DNA of 64,000 nt from Wurfbainia villosa (lineage: Eukaryota; Streptophyta; Magnoliopsida; Zingiberales; Zingiberaceae). Below are positions 22,977 through 34,439 of this stretch, in pieces (position 1 is the first letter of the stretch; every line of letters starts with the position of its first letter). The translations under genes were made by a program, and so were the position numbers. Under the pieces are notes generated by a model, which worked only from the letters and a program-made list of their open reading frames with translations, did no database searches and was not told where the DNA came from. Location: positions 24,917,928 to 24,981,927 of the forward strand of contig CM045989.1 in the NCBI GenBank assembly GCA_025175895.1. Reading direction: 5' to 3'.

Positions 22977-24783
22977 TGTTAGTGAAAGCCCTAGAGCCAA
23001 TCATGTGATGATTGTTGTATGGACTTGTTGTATCATATTCCTATATAAAGGCATTTCTTTATGGTTATTATACTTACTTGTATTGGTGCCAAATAACTAA
23101 GTATAATAACATCCTTGAGTAGAAGGTTCTTATCTATATCAATCGATTGGTTGAATCGATAATGAGATGATATAGAGAACACTACTCTTAATCATTCCTA
23201 GTCAAGTATTAATATTCAGGGACAATGTTAATGCGAAGAGACTAGCATGTAGGTCAACTCGATGACTTGATCTCACTAGTCATGGATATGAGATATCAAG
23301 TTGACACATGAGTATGCATTGGAAAATGTATATTGAATGACTCGCCATGAGAAAATATCATGGATCATTATATGAGTGTCATATACTTTCTCATGAGACT
23401 ATTAGTATGACTATTAGTCCTTGGACCTGAAGTCACCATGGTTCCCTACATAAAGAGTTGCATACTTTGGCTTCGTCAAACATCACTCGTAAATGGGTGG
23501 ACTATAATTACTGGGTATGTAACAAATTATGCGGAGGGATGTGAGTGATGTAGATGAGATCTATCCCTCCTATATGATGGGAGTGACATCATGATTCTTG
23601 ATAGAGTGAGACCACTAAGTGCATGGCCATGCCCAAATGAGGCAATATGAGATATTGAACTCATTTGATTAGAGTGAGTCTACTTGGAGTTCAAGATATA
23701 GATTGTACAGAGGATGACACGGTTTATGCCTCAATTGGTCAATCTAGATGTCAAGGATAGAGGGACATTGTCACATATTGTGAGAGTCACAATTAGTAGT
23801 CACAAAGCTGATGTTGGATCTCAACATTCTTGTAACTTGGGTAGCAATGATGTGTTGCTAGATACCGCTCATTGCTTATGTTTCTAAATCGGTTTAGGAA
23901 CATTGCCAACGTTACAAGAACCTATAGGGTCACACACAAAGGGCAATTAGATGGAGATTAGGTTCATATGATCGACCAAGAGGATTAGGTTCATGTGATG
24001 AACCAAATTGGATTAAGAGTAATCCAAATTAGACTAATTGAGTTGGACTCAATTTGATTCAAGTGTTGAATGAGTCTAATTTAGATTTGATTCATTAAGT
24101 CAATTTAAACTATTGAATATAGATTCATTAAATTAAATTGACTTGAATCAAATTGTTGGATTTGATCAACCATGGGAGATAAGAGGTCAAGTTTGACTTG
24201 ACTTGAGAGGGAAGATGAATGGTCAAGTTTGACTTGACTAAATTCCATGTCATGATGACTTGGCATGGGACGGCCAAAGATGATGTTCCACATCATCATG
24301 GACACATCATGGGGTGCCACCTCATGAGGGAGACCAAGAGCCATGGCTCTTGGAATTACATGCATCTATATAACTCCCTTATAGTGGCCGACCACTATTG
24401 AATGGGGGCATTAGTGTGAAGTTAGTGGATTTTAACTTCATCTTCTTCCTCCTCTCTTCTCAATCTCTCTCCCCCTCATCCTTGCCGTGGGTTTCATGGA
24501 GTGCTAGCACACTCTAAGTTGCCTTCTCCACCTTTTGTCTGTGTGGATACTTGTAGAGGAGTATACGCTTGACACTCTCGAGTTTCGACAAGCTGTTTGG
24601 ACGAGCGGGATAAGCAAAGGGCATCGCATCAAGGGTAAAGCTCTTCACATGTAGATCTAAAGTAGATCTAAGGTTTTAAAGACATACATGTATATATTTT
24701 GTTTATGTTCACATGGATCCGTGGCCGACTTCCGAGGTTTTCACAATGCAAAAAGCGGTTTTTGTGGCTCGGATAGTCCAACA
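22977..24783 (+). mobile_element. Solo LTR inserted in element B
   Basis: Starts TGTTAGTGAAAG, ends GATAGTCCAACA, 1807 bases, flanked by gggca (22972-22976) and gggta (24784-24788), a 5-bp duplication with one C/T change. B resumes directly on the other side. No internal region, PBS or PPT is present, as expected after LTR-LTR recombination. TATATAA at 24367-24373 followed by a CT-rich stretch suggests plus orientation. Family not recognised. Confidence 0.75.
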
Positions 24784-25058
24784 GGGTAGTTAAGTGCCTA
24801 AGAGCCGGAGACCTTAGGAAATATATAGGATGACAACTTAACTTATCATGGAATGAGTATCCCCTAAGAAGAATCACTTGGCATGAGCACGAGGAGCTAA
24901 CTTAGTGAATTTCTAGAACATATCTATTTTTCTTTGATTGCAAATACCACTTGATAAATTTAGCTGACATGCTAAGTATGGAACAATACCTTTTTAAAAA
25001 AAAATTCATGGCACTGAGGTTTGCTTGAGGACAAGCAAAGATTTAAGTCTGGGGGAAT
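24784..25058 (+). other. Element B 3' end with polypurine tract
   Basis: Non-coding. Contains GCTTGAGGACAAGCAAAG (25023-25040) and the PPT AAGTCTGGGGGAAT at 25045-25058, both typical of Athila elements just before the 3' LTR. Confidence 0.85.
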
Positions 25059-26387
25059 TGAAGTGAGCAAAACATTTTATGTTTGTTTCATGAATACTTC
25101 ACATTAGTTTAGCATGTATTTCATGTTTTCTGGTTTGGAGATATGCTCTTTGTACTTTTGTGTGCAGGATAACATTTCATGGGAAAAGGCACACTTTCGG
25201 AGCAAAAGAAGGGCATTTTGTAGCTGGACACAGAAGGGAATACGGCCAGGCCGTGTGTTTACACACGGCCATGTTCAGAGGGTGAAAATGGCCACCACAT
25301 CCCGACACACAGTCAGGCTGTGTGTTTTCACATGGCCAGGCCATGTGTTTTCACATGGTCATGTGGCAGCTAGGCAGATTGACGCGATTAGGGATTTTTC
25401 CAAATTTTGCAGTGATCCGACACGATGTCTATATAAAGGAGGCTACGTCCAAACCCTAGGGAGGAGGTACGATGGCTGGGACAGCACACCGAAGCCCTAA
25501 AAAGCTTTAGGAACTCACAACGGGGAGGAAGAACGCCGCTAGAGATCCAAGTTCTGCACTTCAACTCTAGAGAGAAGGCCACATTGCCATTGTAAACTCC
25601 TGTTCTCGCACTTTATTTACTATTGATTTGAACATGAACATGCCCTGCGATTTTTCTCTCTTATCTATGGAGTAGTTCTTCAATTCTAGGATTAGGGAGT
25701 AGCTTGTGTGCGTATGACATGTTGCTTCAAATTGAATTCTGTTATTGAGTTTGAATTTGCAATTGAGATTTGTTTATACCAATATCTATGTGTGTTTGGT
25801 TTTATACCTATTGTGGTTAGGCGATTCAAGGGGTGATAGCCCTCGTATCTAAGATCTAGGGGATTTATACAAGGAACTTAGGGGTTAGCCTGATCTCCTG
25901 TAACTAGAAATGGTTCATCGCAGGGATTGATTTGGCATCCTCGTACTGCCTATCCCGTCCTTGTAAGGCAGAGATAGCTCACGATAGATGCAGTGGCTCA
26001 TCGGGAGAGTGTATAATGTCCCTTCCACAAGACCATAGTTAGACGTTTAGACAATGCCTAGTTGATAACATGTTTTGCGACACACAAGCGAAACTGAAGT
26101 CATAGAATATCTTTAAAAGACCTTGCGGCAAGCTCCTTTCTTCCTCTGTGTGACACCGTACTAGAGTTTAGTCTACCGACAACCCTCACAATCGCAACCC
26201 TTAGAGTCTAGTCCCGAACAATTACATCCACTGAATAAATCGATACTCGAATCTCAGTCCCTATGGGATCGATAATCTTTTAATTACTTGACGACACCCA
26301 TGCACTTGCGGGCATTGAGCGTGAGCGTGCGCTTCGAGTCCTCGACGGTCTCCGTCGCAAGATTTGAAGTCGCGTTCGCGTGCATCA
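25059..26387 (+). repeat. Element B 3' LTR
   Basis: TGAAGTGAGC ... GCATCA, 1329 bases, followed by the duplicated tatta. TATA box ctatataaa at 25429-25437. Confidence 0.92.
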
Positions 26388-26392
26388 TATTA

Positions 26393-27353
26393 TCATGACA
26401 TTTTAAATGATCATATTAAGCATGATGTCATGATATGACATATGACAAACAAAGCATGACAAATATTATAAGATAAAGGTATAGAAATACCTAAGTCTTA
26501 AAATTCAATTTGCCATTTTCTAAGATTAGCACAAAATTTCCATAATGACTAAAACCCCCAAGTGTGCCAAAACTCAAAAATAACACACTTTTGACTCTAA
26601 ACTTACTTTTGTCATTTTTGATCAATTTTTCAACCTCTATTAATTTTATTGGCATATTCTAAAATCTTTTAGCATTAATTTCTAAACTCATTTCAAAGGT
26701 ATCACATTACCTTGAAAATGCCCTAAAGTGTCAACTCTTCCATGGTTAGGATAACTACCCATCTATTCAAGGTTGACATACCCTAAACCCATCTAGCGTG
26801 AAGGGATTATGCTCCTAGGAACCCAATACCTATTGGATCTCCTTAGATTTACTAGGTACTCACTAGGGATAACCTCTGTTAGTACCTTCCTAATGATTCT
26901 CCTAGACTTATAAGCCTTGGTCATTGTGGTCTTCTCAAGGTTAACTCTAGGGATTGCCTCCCTTGTAACCTTGCTAATAACTTTCTTAGGTTTCTTTGAA
27001 ACCTTAGCCACTAGATACCTACCATGGTCACCTCTAGAGATGACTTCCCTTGTGACCTTGGCATTCCTAGACCTAGGGGTGGTTCAATAGTCAAATGGAA
27101 CACTATGGTAAGATGACATTACCTTCTTGGACTTAGATTTGTGACCCAAACTATTCTTGTCCATGGATGCACCTTGCCTCCTAAAACCTAAATTTTGTCT
27201 GTTAGACCCTAGATTTTGCCCATAAGACCCTTTAAATGTATTTTCCATCTTCCTAAGGGTCTTTTTCATTTTCTCAAGTTTTGACCTCAAATCTTGGTTT
27301 TATAACTCTAATTTCTCAATTTTTGATGTTTTATTTTTCTTTTGGGCATTTAT
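26393..27353 (-). pseudogene. Element A gag tail and adjoining non-coding DNA
   Basis: On the minus strand, 27350-27070 encodes LRSKLEKMKKTLRKM (coiled coil) and YHSVPFDY. Then 27011-26793 encodes a basic tail (PRVNLEKTTMTKAYKSRR ... RYWVPRS), with the stop at 26793. Both align with C's gag tail. The lower part, 26393-26790, is the family's non-coding region. Stops are present, for example between 27111 and 27084. The reading joins the N-terminal half at 36575. Confidence 0.75.
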
Positions 27354-28295
27354 TGTTAGAATGTATACTGAAAGCCTAGCTCTTTTTGTATGAACATTTT
27401 AATTTGAAATAAGAATCACATGATCATTGTTTGCACTTTATATATTTATTATATGTATGCATATTGTCTAATATTTTACATTGTAGATAACATGGTGCTT
27501 GGTGTGGCACAGAAGATCATGTTATCAGTTCCTTGTAAAATATAAGTAGAGGCTCACAACCAAGATGGTTTTGGACAAACCATTGGCATGGTTGTAGTGT
27601 AGCTTGGTATTATTTTGTCTTGAACATAGAGTTACACTAGTACACTTAGGTGTATTGAGCAGGACCGACATAGAGGTGATTCAATTTAGTACTGACTACA
27701 TAATTGAATCGGACCTTGGATATTATGTTGTACATGCTCTTAATCCCGATATAATAACGGGCACATGTATTTAGTATTTATTTCTTTGATTTACCAGTGG
27801 GTGAGATTTAGATGGATTAAATCAATATGCCCGGTAAGTTGGGAAATAATATTATTTACATGGTGTGCCGTTGATTATAGGAGGAAACCGTGTCCTATAT
27901 ATTAGGTTGATGATGTCCCCTTGAGGAGCTCATAAGGTTCATCATGTAAACCCAGCTGGTTGACTTAGTCAACGTGATGATAAGGTTGAGTGGTACTACT
28001 CGAGGAATTAGATGTTAATTAATTGATGGTCAGTAAATCAATTAATTGACGGACATTCGATATCTTAAACACGGGGAGATTAATGTACGAATAATATATG
28101 GAGCCCATATTAATTTATGGGGGTTGGTGAGGTAGTTCAATGATGATCCTCTAGTGCAATGGAACATCATTGATGGATCAAGTTTGTGTGGTTCCGATCC
28201 ATCGGGTGGCCAAGACCCAACTCCTCCTTATGGTCCCTATCGTAGCCTAATATAATCCTTGCGAAGTCTAGATCCAAGAATGTAAAACAAAACCT

Positions 28296-28612
28296 AGAAC
28301 CAACGGTTGGGATTAAATCCCTAAGATCCGATGGTTAGGATGAAACCCTAGAACCAATGGTTGGGATTAAATCCCTAATATCCGATGGTTAGGATGAAAC
28401 CCTAGAATCGACGGTTGAGATTAAATCCCTAGATCCGACGGTTGGGATAAAATCCTAGATCCGACGGTTGGGATGAAATCCTAGATCCGACGGTTGGGAT
28501 GAAATCCTAGATCCGACGGTTGAGATGAAACCCTAGATTCGACGGTTGGGATAAAACCCTAGATCCGACGATGGAGGTTAAATCCCTAGATCCGACGGTG
28601 GAGATTAAAGGA
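28296..28612 (+). repeat. AGATCCGACGGTTGGGAT minisatellite, E 5' LTR
   Basis: Around a dozen imperfect units of 22-35 bases built on CCCTAGATCCGACGGTTGGG, ending just before the TATA box. Matching arrays are at 35374-35692, 52953-53219 and 59921-60238; G has a short version near 51618-51700. Confidence 0.88.
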
Positions 28613-28628
28613 GTCCTAAGCCTAACTC

Positions 28629-28635
28629 TATAAAA
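28629..28635 (+). promoter_or_regulatory. TATA box of element E 5' LTR
   Basis: TATAAAA; the same at 35712-35718 in the 3' LTR and 51722-51728 in G. H has TATATAAATA at 53238-53247 and 60256-60265. In every copy it follows the minisatellite immediately. Confidence 0.7.
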
Positions 28636-29489
28636 GGAAAGCTTAGGGTTGGGCGGCAAGTATTGATTTCTAATTGGAGTTAGGGTTTGACTCATCCACA
28701 AGTGGGCGGCTAGGGTTCATTGGGTGGCTAGGGTTTTGGAGCAAAGAAGTGGGCGGCAACTTTTCTTCCTTCTAGATTGTTGCCGGCGACCATCCTCCTC
28801 CATCAAGACTTGGCCGGCGCCCATCCTAGAGGACTCTCCCTTCTTCCTTGGCCGGCGGTTCTCCTTCCATTGGTGGCCAAGTGCTCTTCCTCCTCCCCTT
28901 CTCCTTGGTGGCCGGCGGCAACTCATCTTCAAGTTGGCCGGCGATTCATCCAATTGCTCCTTGGCCGGCGGTTGCACTAAATTCCCTAATTTGGTGGCCA
29001 GTTCTAGATAGGAAAGGTATTTGTTGTTTCTTCTCTTTGTTCGCAGCGGACAAGGTAGAGAAGAAAGCAATCTAGAAGGCTTCTACTCGTGGAGGATCTT
29101 CGTTCACACGTCGTCCACGAGAAGGATAGGACATACGGTAGAAGATCGTGAGGTATAAAGTTATTTTAACTTTATTTACAGATCTGAGCTTGTTCTTTTA
29201 TGTTTTGATTATGCATGTGTGAATTAGTAAATATATTGTATAATCATGGACCCCGAAGACAAACACAAAGGCTGGCGATCCATTCGTCGTCTCTTCCGCG
29301 GCTAACCAACTAGAAGAGTTGTGTTGCTTGAACAACTAGTTTGTTCAAAGCGACTACTCAAGTTGTTGGCACGTCGATGAATAGGTTGTGCTAAGGAAGC
29401 TCATCCCATCCGAATTAATTCTTTCATTAGTGAAAATTTTAATCCGGGGACATGGGAGCCAATGAGCCTCCGAAGCATCCACCTACAAA

Positions 29490-29502
29490 TGGTATAAGAG
29501 CC
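29490..29502 (+). other. Element E primer binding site
   Basis: TGGTATAAGAGCC, one change from the initiator tRNA-Met site, 2 bases after the LTR end. Confidence 0.85.
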
Positions 29503-30551
29503 ACGGTTTTCGGTTTTGTGTGTTTTTGATTCGGTTAATTTTTTATGCACTTTTTCATATATTATATGTGTCAGATAATAGTAGGATATGCGTAGTTTAA
29601 CTCTTTGGTTGCAGGCATAAGATCCGACTATTATGGCCATGTGTGTGTATGTGAATGGATGTGTGTAAAAATTTATTATTTGAATCCTCGAGGTTGACGA
29701 GGCTAGATTAGTATTTAATTTTTGTAATTAAATACGACATTGTTTAGCCGCTCATTTTATTTTACTTTCGATCTAGATTATTTGTACACTCCTTCGTGGA
29801 GTATAGGATCGATGGATGTAAATAAAATGATTAATCTCGGCTCGGATATCTTTGGTGACTTGTGCACGGGAAAAGGTGGAGCGGACGAGGTGGCGACACG
29901 ACGGGATGCATATTGGAGGACAATGCCATAATAGTTGGGGAAAAAAAATTCTATTTTTTCCATATTTATTGCTTATTTGTTTTATATGCATGTTGTGTAT
30001 GATTTAAAATTCCTCATTTTTAATTTACTAAGTGGGAGAGGGATATTTTATTTAATTCCCGCGGCCTCCATTACAATTTGACATGTGATGCAACAAACAT
30101 GTGTGTCGGCTCTGAGTGCCTTCCTCCCTGAGGACGGGTTTGTTTGCGGATCACTAGGTCAAATAATGGTTATAGGAAATTATCTAGGAGCATGTGTACT
30201 TCCACAGAGGTAAGACACATAATCCAAAATAATTCCCTTAGTATCGTGTAATGGTGCACACTTAGATACAAATAAAAGTATCCTGCCCATAGGAGTCACT
30301 GCTTTTATTTGTAGGGCCAAAGAGGAACCAACTATTAATTTTATTTGTCAAAAAGTAAGGTTGACAAGATAATAAAATTAATGGGTAAAACCTCCTCTTA
30401 CAAATGTAGAATTCGTATACGTCCACACAGAGTGGCATGCGACATTCTCGGTGATTTGAGGTGTTGGTTGATTTCGGGATTTTATTGTTTTGAGGAATCA
30501 ATAATTTTTGAAATCTAATATTTTGATCATTGTGATTTTTAGGATTTTCAA
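29503..30551 (+). other. Element E untranslated leader
   Basis: About 1.05 kb without supported coding, conserved as blocks in H (54088-55129) and G (61628-62609). Holds the two hairpins at 30267-30313 and 30334-30382. Likely site of packaging or dimerisation signals, by position in the family. Confidence 0.7.
30267..30382 (+). promoter_or_regulatory. Paired RNA stem-loops in E leader
   Basis: Stem 1: TACAAATAAAAG (30267-30278) pairs perfectly with CTTTTATTTGTA (30302-30313). Stem 2: ATTAATTTTATT (30334-30345) pairs perfectly with AATAAAATTAAT (30371-30382), with an inner stem TGTCAA/TTGACA. Conserved in H and G. Confidence 0.65.
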
Positions 30552-31331
30552 ATGGCTTTAAACCCACTTGTTGTGATTTTAAAAGAAAACAAACTTACTG
30601 GTCCAAACTACATTGATTGGAAAAGAAACCTGGATATTGTCTTAACTGCGGAGGAGTACAAATTTGTACTCTTCGAGGTCTATCCTCCTAAGCCCACCGA
30701 TAACTCTGATGAAAAGGAGAAAGAATGTTATAAGAAATGGGTCAAGGCAGATGAGATGGCGCGATGTTACATTTTGGCATCTATGTCAAATGTGCTGCAA
30801 CATCAGCATCAGGCCATAGCCACAGCTTATGACATGATGTTCAATCTCAAGGAACTTTTCGGACATCAAAGTAGGGAGGCTAGGCAGGAGGCAATGAGAA
30901 ACATGATGACGACCTCCATGATCGAGGGAACACCTGTTAGGGATCATGTTCTCAAGATGATGGCTCATCTTAATGAGATGGAAGTCCTAGGAGCTGAGAT
31001 CGATGGGGAAACCCAGGTCGATATCATTCTCCAGTCTTTGCCTAGGAGTTTTGAGCAGTTCCGCCTCAACTACAACATGAACAAGAGGTTGTATTCGTTG
31101 GCGGAGCTTCTGACAGAACTCCAGGAGGCAGAGGGGCTTTTTCGTCAGAGTGCTCAAGCCATGGTCGCTCAGAAGGTTTCTTCCTCTAAACCGAAAGGTA
31201 AGAAGAAGAAGAAGCAAGGTGGAGCGAAGAAGGTGGCAAGGCAAGTGCTTCACTTGCAAGCAGACTGGACATTGGAAGGCGGACTGTCCTCGCCGAAAGA
31301 ACATAGGTATATCTTCTTGTTTAGTTGTTGA
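30552..31331 (+). pseudogene. Element E gag
   Basis: ATG at 30552 follows the leader directly and begins MALNPLVVILKENKLTGPNY. The copia gag core (UBN2-like) runs through WVKADEMARCYILASM and NLKELFGHQSR to VDIILQSLPRSFEQF. At about codon 228 a deletion of roughly 40 bases relative to H shifts the frame before the zinc knuckle. The knuckle KCFTCKQTGHWKADCP is readable only in the frame of 31150-31530. The coding damage is therefore a short deletion, not decay across the whole gene. Confidence 0.88.
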
Positions 31332-31448
31332 AACATGTTTAGCGGTGTTATCTACCGATTGCACGGTGTGTAGATCAGAGCCACGATCATGTCTGCAATA
31401 CTTTGCGGTTCGAAACCCAACGACTAGTGAGGAGAGATTACCGTCTTC
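31332..31448 (+). pseudogene. Element E protease active-site region, scrambled
   Basis: The place where H encodes WCVDTGATDHVCNTL is disrupted here by several 1-2-base changes near 31353-31390, so no active-site Asp-Thr-Gly is readable. These changes fall on CAG and CTG triplets of the H sequence. Confidence 0.7.
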
Positions 31449-33680
31449 ATGGGCAATGCTTCAAAGGTGGCGGCTATTGCAGTGGGAGACGTTTATTTAT
31501 CTTTTGATAGGAATAAAGTTTTGGTTTTGAGAAATTGTCTTTATGTACCTACTTTTAGAAAGAATTTAATTTCAGTTTCTAAATTGTTTATGGATGGGTA
31601 TTCTGTTTCTTTTAATGACAAAGTGGTTATAAAAAGGAATAGGGAGATTATCTGTTCTGGTATATTGGTTGGCAATTTATATACTCTTGAACCAAAAACT
31701 CCCACAATGCATATAGAAATCAATAACTCATCTTCTAAATCTAATAAGAGAAAAGAACCTTCGCAAATGAACCAAACATATCTTTGGCATCTAAGGCTTG
31801 GTCATATTAACCTAAGCAGAATTCAAAGGTTGATAGCTGATGGACCTTTGGGTTCATTAGTGGTGGAGGATCTCCCAACCTGCGAATCTTGCTTGGAAGG
31901 TAAAATGACCAAGAGGCCTTTCAAGGCCAAGGGGTATAGAGCCAAAGATGTGTTGGAAATGGTTCATTCTGATTTGTGCGGTCCTATGTCTATCCAGGCA
32001 AGAGGTGGCTTTGAATACTTCGTCTCATTTATAGACGATTATTCAAGGTATGGATACATTTACTTGATGCGCCGCAAGTCTGAATGCTTTGACAAGTTCA
32101 AAGAATTCAAGGCTGATGTGGAGAACCGTCAAGGTAAAAGTATCAAGACATTACGATCTGATCGTGGTGGAGAGTACCTCTTGGGAGAGTTTAGGAGTTA
32201 CTTATCAGAGGCTGGGATTCAATCCCAATTGTCCGCACCTGGCACACCCCAGCAGAATGGTGTGGCGGAGCGAAGGAATAGGACTCTTATGGAGATGGTC
32301 AGATCGATGATGAGTTATTCTGAGTTACCTGTTTCGTTCTGGGGGTATGCACTGGATACGGCAATGTACACTCTGAACTTGGTTCCATCCAAATCAGTAC
32401 CTTCTACCCCTGTAGAATTGTGGACTGGGCGAAAGCCTAGTCTGAGACATATTCGGATATGGGGGAGTCCAGCACATGTGCTGAAGGCTGATGCTGGTAA
32501 GTTGGAACCTCGTACAGAAGTGTGCATGTTTGTTGGCTACCCTAAGGGAACGAAAGCTGGTTTGTTTTATAATCCTATAGATCAGAGGGTGATCGTTAGC
32601 ACGAATGCCAGATTTCTAGAGGAGGATTATGTAATGAACCACAAGCCCAAGAGTAGGATTGTTCTTGAGGAGTTGACAGGGGAAGTCCCGACTTCAGTAC
32701 CACCGGTACAAGAGGAGACACCACAAGTCACTGCACCGCGTGTCACAGAGCATACACAGGAGGCACCTCGTCATAGTGGGAGGGTTGTTAGACAACCCGA
32801 GAGATTCATGTTTTTGGGAGAGTCTTCAGACTTAGTCCCTGGTGAACATGAACCTGATCCCTGGACATATGACGAGGCAATCCAAGATAGAGATGCGGTA
32901 TCTTGGCAAAGAGCGATGAATTCAGAGATAGAATCTATGGATTCTAATCAGGTCTGGGAGCTAGTAGAGCCACCCGATGGTGTAAAAACCATTGGATGCA
33001 AGTGGATCTACAAGAGAAAGAGAGGTGTAGACGGGAAGGTTGAGACCTTCAAAGCTAGGCTTGTTGCGAAAGGGTATACTCAGAAAGAGTGTATCGATTA
33101 TGAGGAGACCTTTTCGTCGGTAGCTATGCTTAAGTCTATTCGGATTCTCTTATCTATAGCTGCTCATATGGATTATGAGATTTGGCAGATGGATGTCAAG
33201 ACAGCTTTCCTTAACGGAAGTCTTGAGGAGAACATCTATATGCGGCAACCAGAGGGATTCATTGCTAAAGGCAAAGAGCATCTTGTATGTAAGCTTAATC
33301 GGTCCATTTATGGATTGAAGCAAGCTTCTAGATCTTGGAACATCCGCTTTGATGAGGTAATCCAGTCATATGGATTTATTCAAAGTCCGGATGAGCCTTG
33401 TGTAAACAAGAGATGTGACGGAAACGTAGTGGTGTTTCTTGTACTATACGTAGATGACATTTTGTTAGTTGGCAACAATATCAAAGTGTTATCAGACGTA
33501 AGGGTATGGTTGTCCAAACAGTTTGATATGAAGGACTTGGGAGAAGTGGGACACATCCTTGGGATCAAAGTTATAAGGGATCGCAAGAAAAGGATGTTGT
33601 GCTTATCTCAAGCTTCATACATTGACACTATCCTTGCTCGTTTTAGCATGCGAGAACTCGAAAGGTTTTCTACCTTTTAG
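31449..33680 (+). CDS. Element E pol fragment: end of protease, integrase, reverse transcriptase
   Basis: 743 uninterrupted codons. Codons 1-80 are the end of protease (RNCLYVPTFRKNLISVSKL). The integrase zinc finger is H114, H119, C145, C148; the catalytic triad is D175 (HSDLCGP), D238 (SDRGGEY) and E274 (NGVAERRNRT). A linker follows, then RT from about codon 505 with WKYK-like KWIYKRK, D582 in MDVKTAFLNG and the YVDD box at 667-670. After SQASYIDTILARFSM the frame is lost at about codon 735 and stops. The first ATG here is internal to the polyprotein, not a true start. RT copies the RNA to cDNA and integrase inserts it; without intact protease and RNase H the copy is unlikely to be autonomous. 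Confidence 0.93.
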   Translation: MGNASKVAAIAVGDVYLSFDRNKVLVLRNCLYVPTFRKNLISVSKLFMDGYSVSFNDKVVIKRNREIICSGILVGNLYTLEPKTPTMHIEINNSSSKSNKRKEPSQMNQTYLWHLRLGHINLSRIQRLIADGPLGSLVVEDLPTCESCLEGKMTKRPFKAKGYRAKDVLEMVHSDLCGPMSIQARGGFEYFVSFIDDYSRYGYIYLMRRKSECFDKFKEFKADVENRQGKSIKTLRSDRGGEYLLGEFRSYLSEAGIQSQLSAPGTPQQNGVAERRNRTLMEMVRSMMSYSELPVSFWGYALDTAMYTLNLVPSKSVPSTPVELWTGRKPSLRHIRIWGSPAHVLKADAGKLEPRTEVCMFVGYPKGTKAGLFYNPIDQRVIVSTNARFLEEDYVMNHKPKSRIVLEELTGEVPTSVPPVQEETPQVTAPRVTEHTQEAPRHSGRVVRQPERFMFLGESSDLVPGEHEPDPWTYDEAIQDRDAVSWQRAMNSEIESMDSNQVWELVEPPDGVKTIGCKWIYKRKRGVDGKVETFKARLVAKGYTQKECIDYEETFSSVAMLKSIRILLSIAAHMDYEIWQMDVKTAFLNGSLEENIYMRQPEGFIAKGKEHLVCKLNRSIYGLKQASRSWNIRFDEVIQSYGFIQSPDEPCVNKRCDGNVVVFLVLYVDDILLVGNNIKVLSDVRVWLSKQFDMKDLGEVGHILGIKVIRDRKKRMLCLSQASYIDTILARFSMRELERFSTF

Positions 33681-34428
33681 GCATGGAGCTCCTTTATCTA
33701 AAGAGATGTGTCCCAAAACATCAAAGGAGATAGAGGACATGGCGGTTCCTTATGCTTGGATAGGAAGCCTTATGTATGCTATGCTATATGCGAGGCAGGA
33801 TATACTGCTTTGCGTGGGCATGGTTAGCTTGGATATCAAAGTAATCTGGCGAGGACATTGGGTGTAAAGCATATATTGAAGTACGAGAAGGACTAGGGAT
33901 TATATCTTTGGTTTCAGGCGGATCAATTAGTCCACATGGGTTACACGGATTGATTTCCAATCGGATAGGGACAGAGTAAGTCTACCTCGGGGTTTGTGTT
34001 TACTTTTGGAGGTGGAGCCATAGTATGGAGGAGTGTCAAGCAAAAATGCGTGGTGGACTCTACCATGGAAGCTGAGTATGTGGCAGCCTCTGAGGCAGCC
34101 AAGGAAGTTGTATGGCTCAGAACTTCTTGATGGACTTGGATGTGATTCTGGTTTGCCAGAACTATCACAATTTATTGTGATAACGATTAGTCGATTATGC
34201 AAACTCGAAGGAACCACGAGCCCATAAAGCGAGTAAACACATATAAAGTACCACCTTATCACGAGAGATCGTAAGCGAGGAGAAGTTCTTTGTCACCAAG
34301 ATTACATCGAGAGGATAACTTTGGCGGATCCATTCACTAAGGCCCTTCTGCGAAAGCGTTTGATAGGCATGTGGAGGACATGGGGATCAGATGTATGGCA
34401 GAGTGATGACGGCATAGTCTTTTAGTAT
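33681..34428 (+). pseudogene. Element E end of RT and RNase H, frameshifted
   Basis: Readable pieces in several frames: KGFLPFRHGAPLSKEMCPKTS (33652-33720), SLMYAML, then the RNase H domain around 33930-34400, which in H is intact. Multiple small indels, again often at CAG/CTG, for instance 34182-34200. Confidence 0.85.
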
Positions 34429-34439
34429 AAGTGGGAGAT
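34429..34439 (+). other. Element E polypurine tract
   Basis: AAGTGGGAGAT directly before the 3' LTR; identical in H (58976-58986). Confidence 0.85.

Larger units (their letters stand above)
457..26387 (+). mobile_element. Element B: Athila-type Ty3/gypsy retrotransposon, pol-deleted
   Basis: Flanked by the 5-bp duplication tatta (452-456 and 26388-26392). Order: 5' LTR, tRNA-Asp-type PBS, gag (split by C), aspartic protease, spacer, ATHILA-type env-like ORF, non-coding region with a solo LTR, PPT, 3' LTR. The PBS, the GCTTGAGGACAAGCAAAG stretch before the PPT and the env-like ORF are characteristic of the Athila lineage. RT, RNase H and integrase are absent between 20277 and 20281, so the copy is non-autonomous. 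Many coding lesions are CAG-to-TAG changes. Confidence 0.9.
27354..29487 (+). repeat. Element E 5' LTR
   Basis: Matches 34440-36569 with only a few differences per hundred bases by eye. Contains a 22-26-bp minisatellite (28296-28612), TATAAAA at 28629-28635, repeated TTGGCCGGCG motifs (28780-28975) and hairpins near its end. The ORFs in 28507-29075 are by-products of these repeats. Confidence 0.93.

Noticed and set aside
24105..24401. ORFs within the solo LTR on both strands.
   Set aside because: Overlap each other around TTGACTTGA repeats, with no recognised domain.
28507..29075. Overlapping ORFs on both strands rich in LAGAHPRG or RRPRKKGE residues, repeated near 35590-36157, 51820-52069, 53315-53612 and 60334-60629.
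   Set aside because: They sit in LTRs over GGCCGGCG and minisatellite repeats, recur only with the LTR, and resemble no protein.
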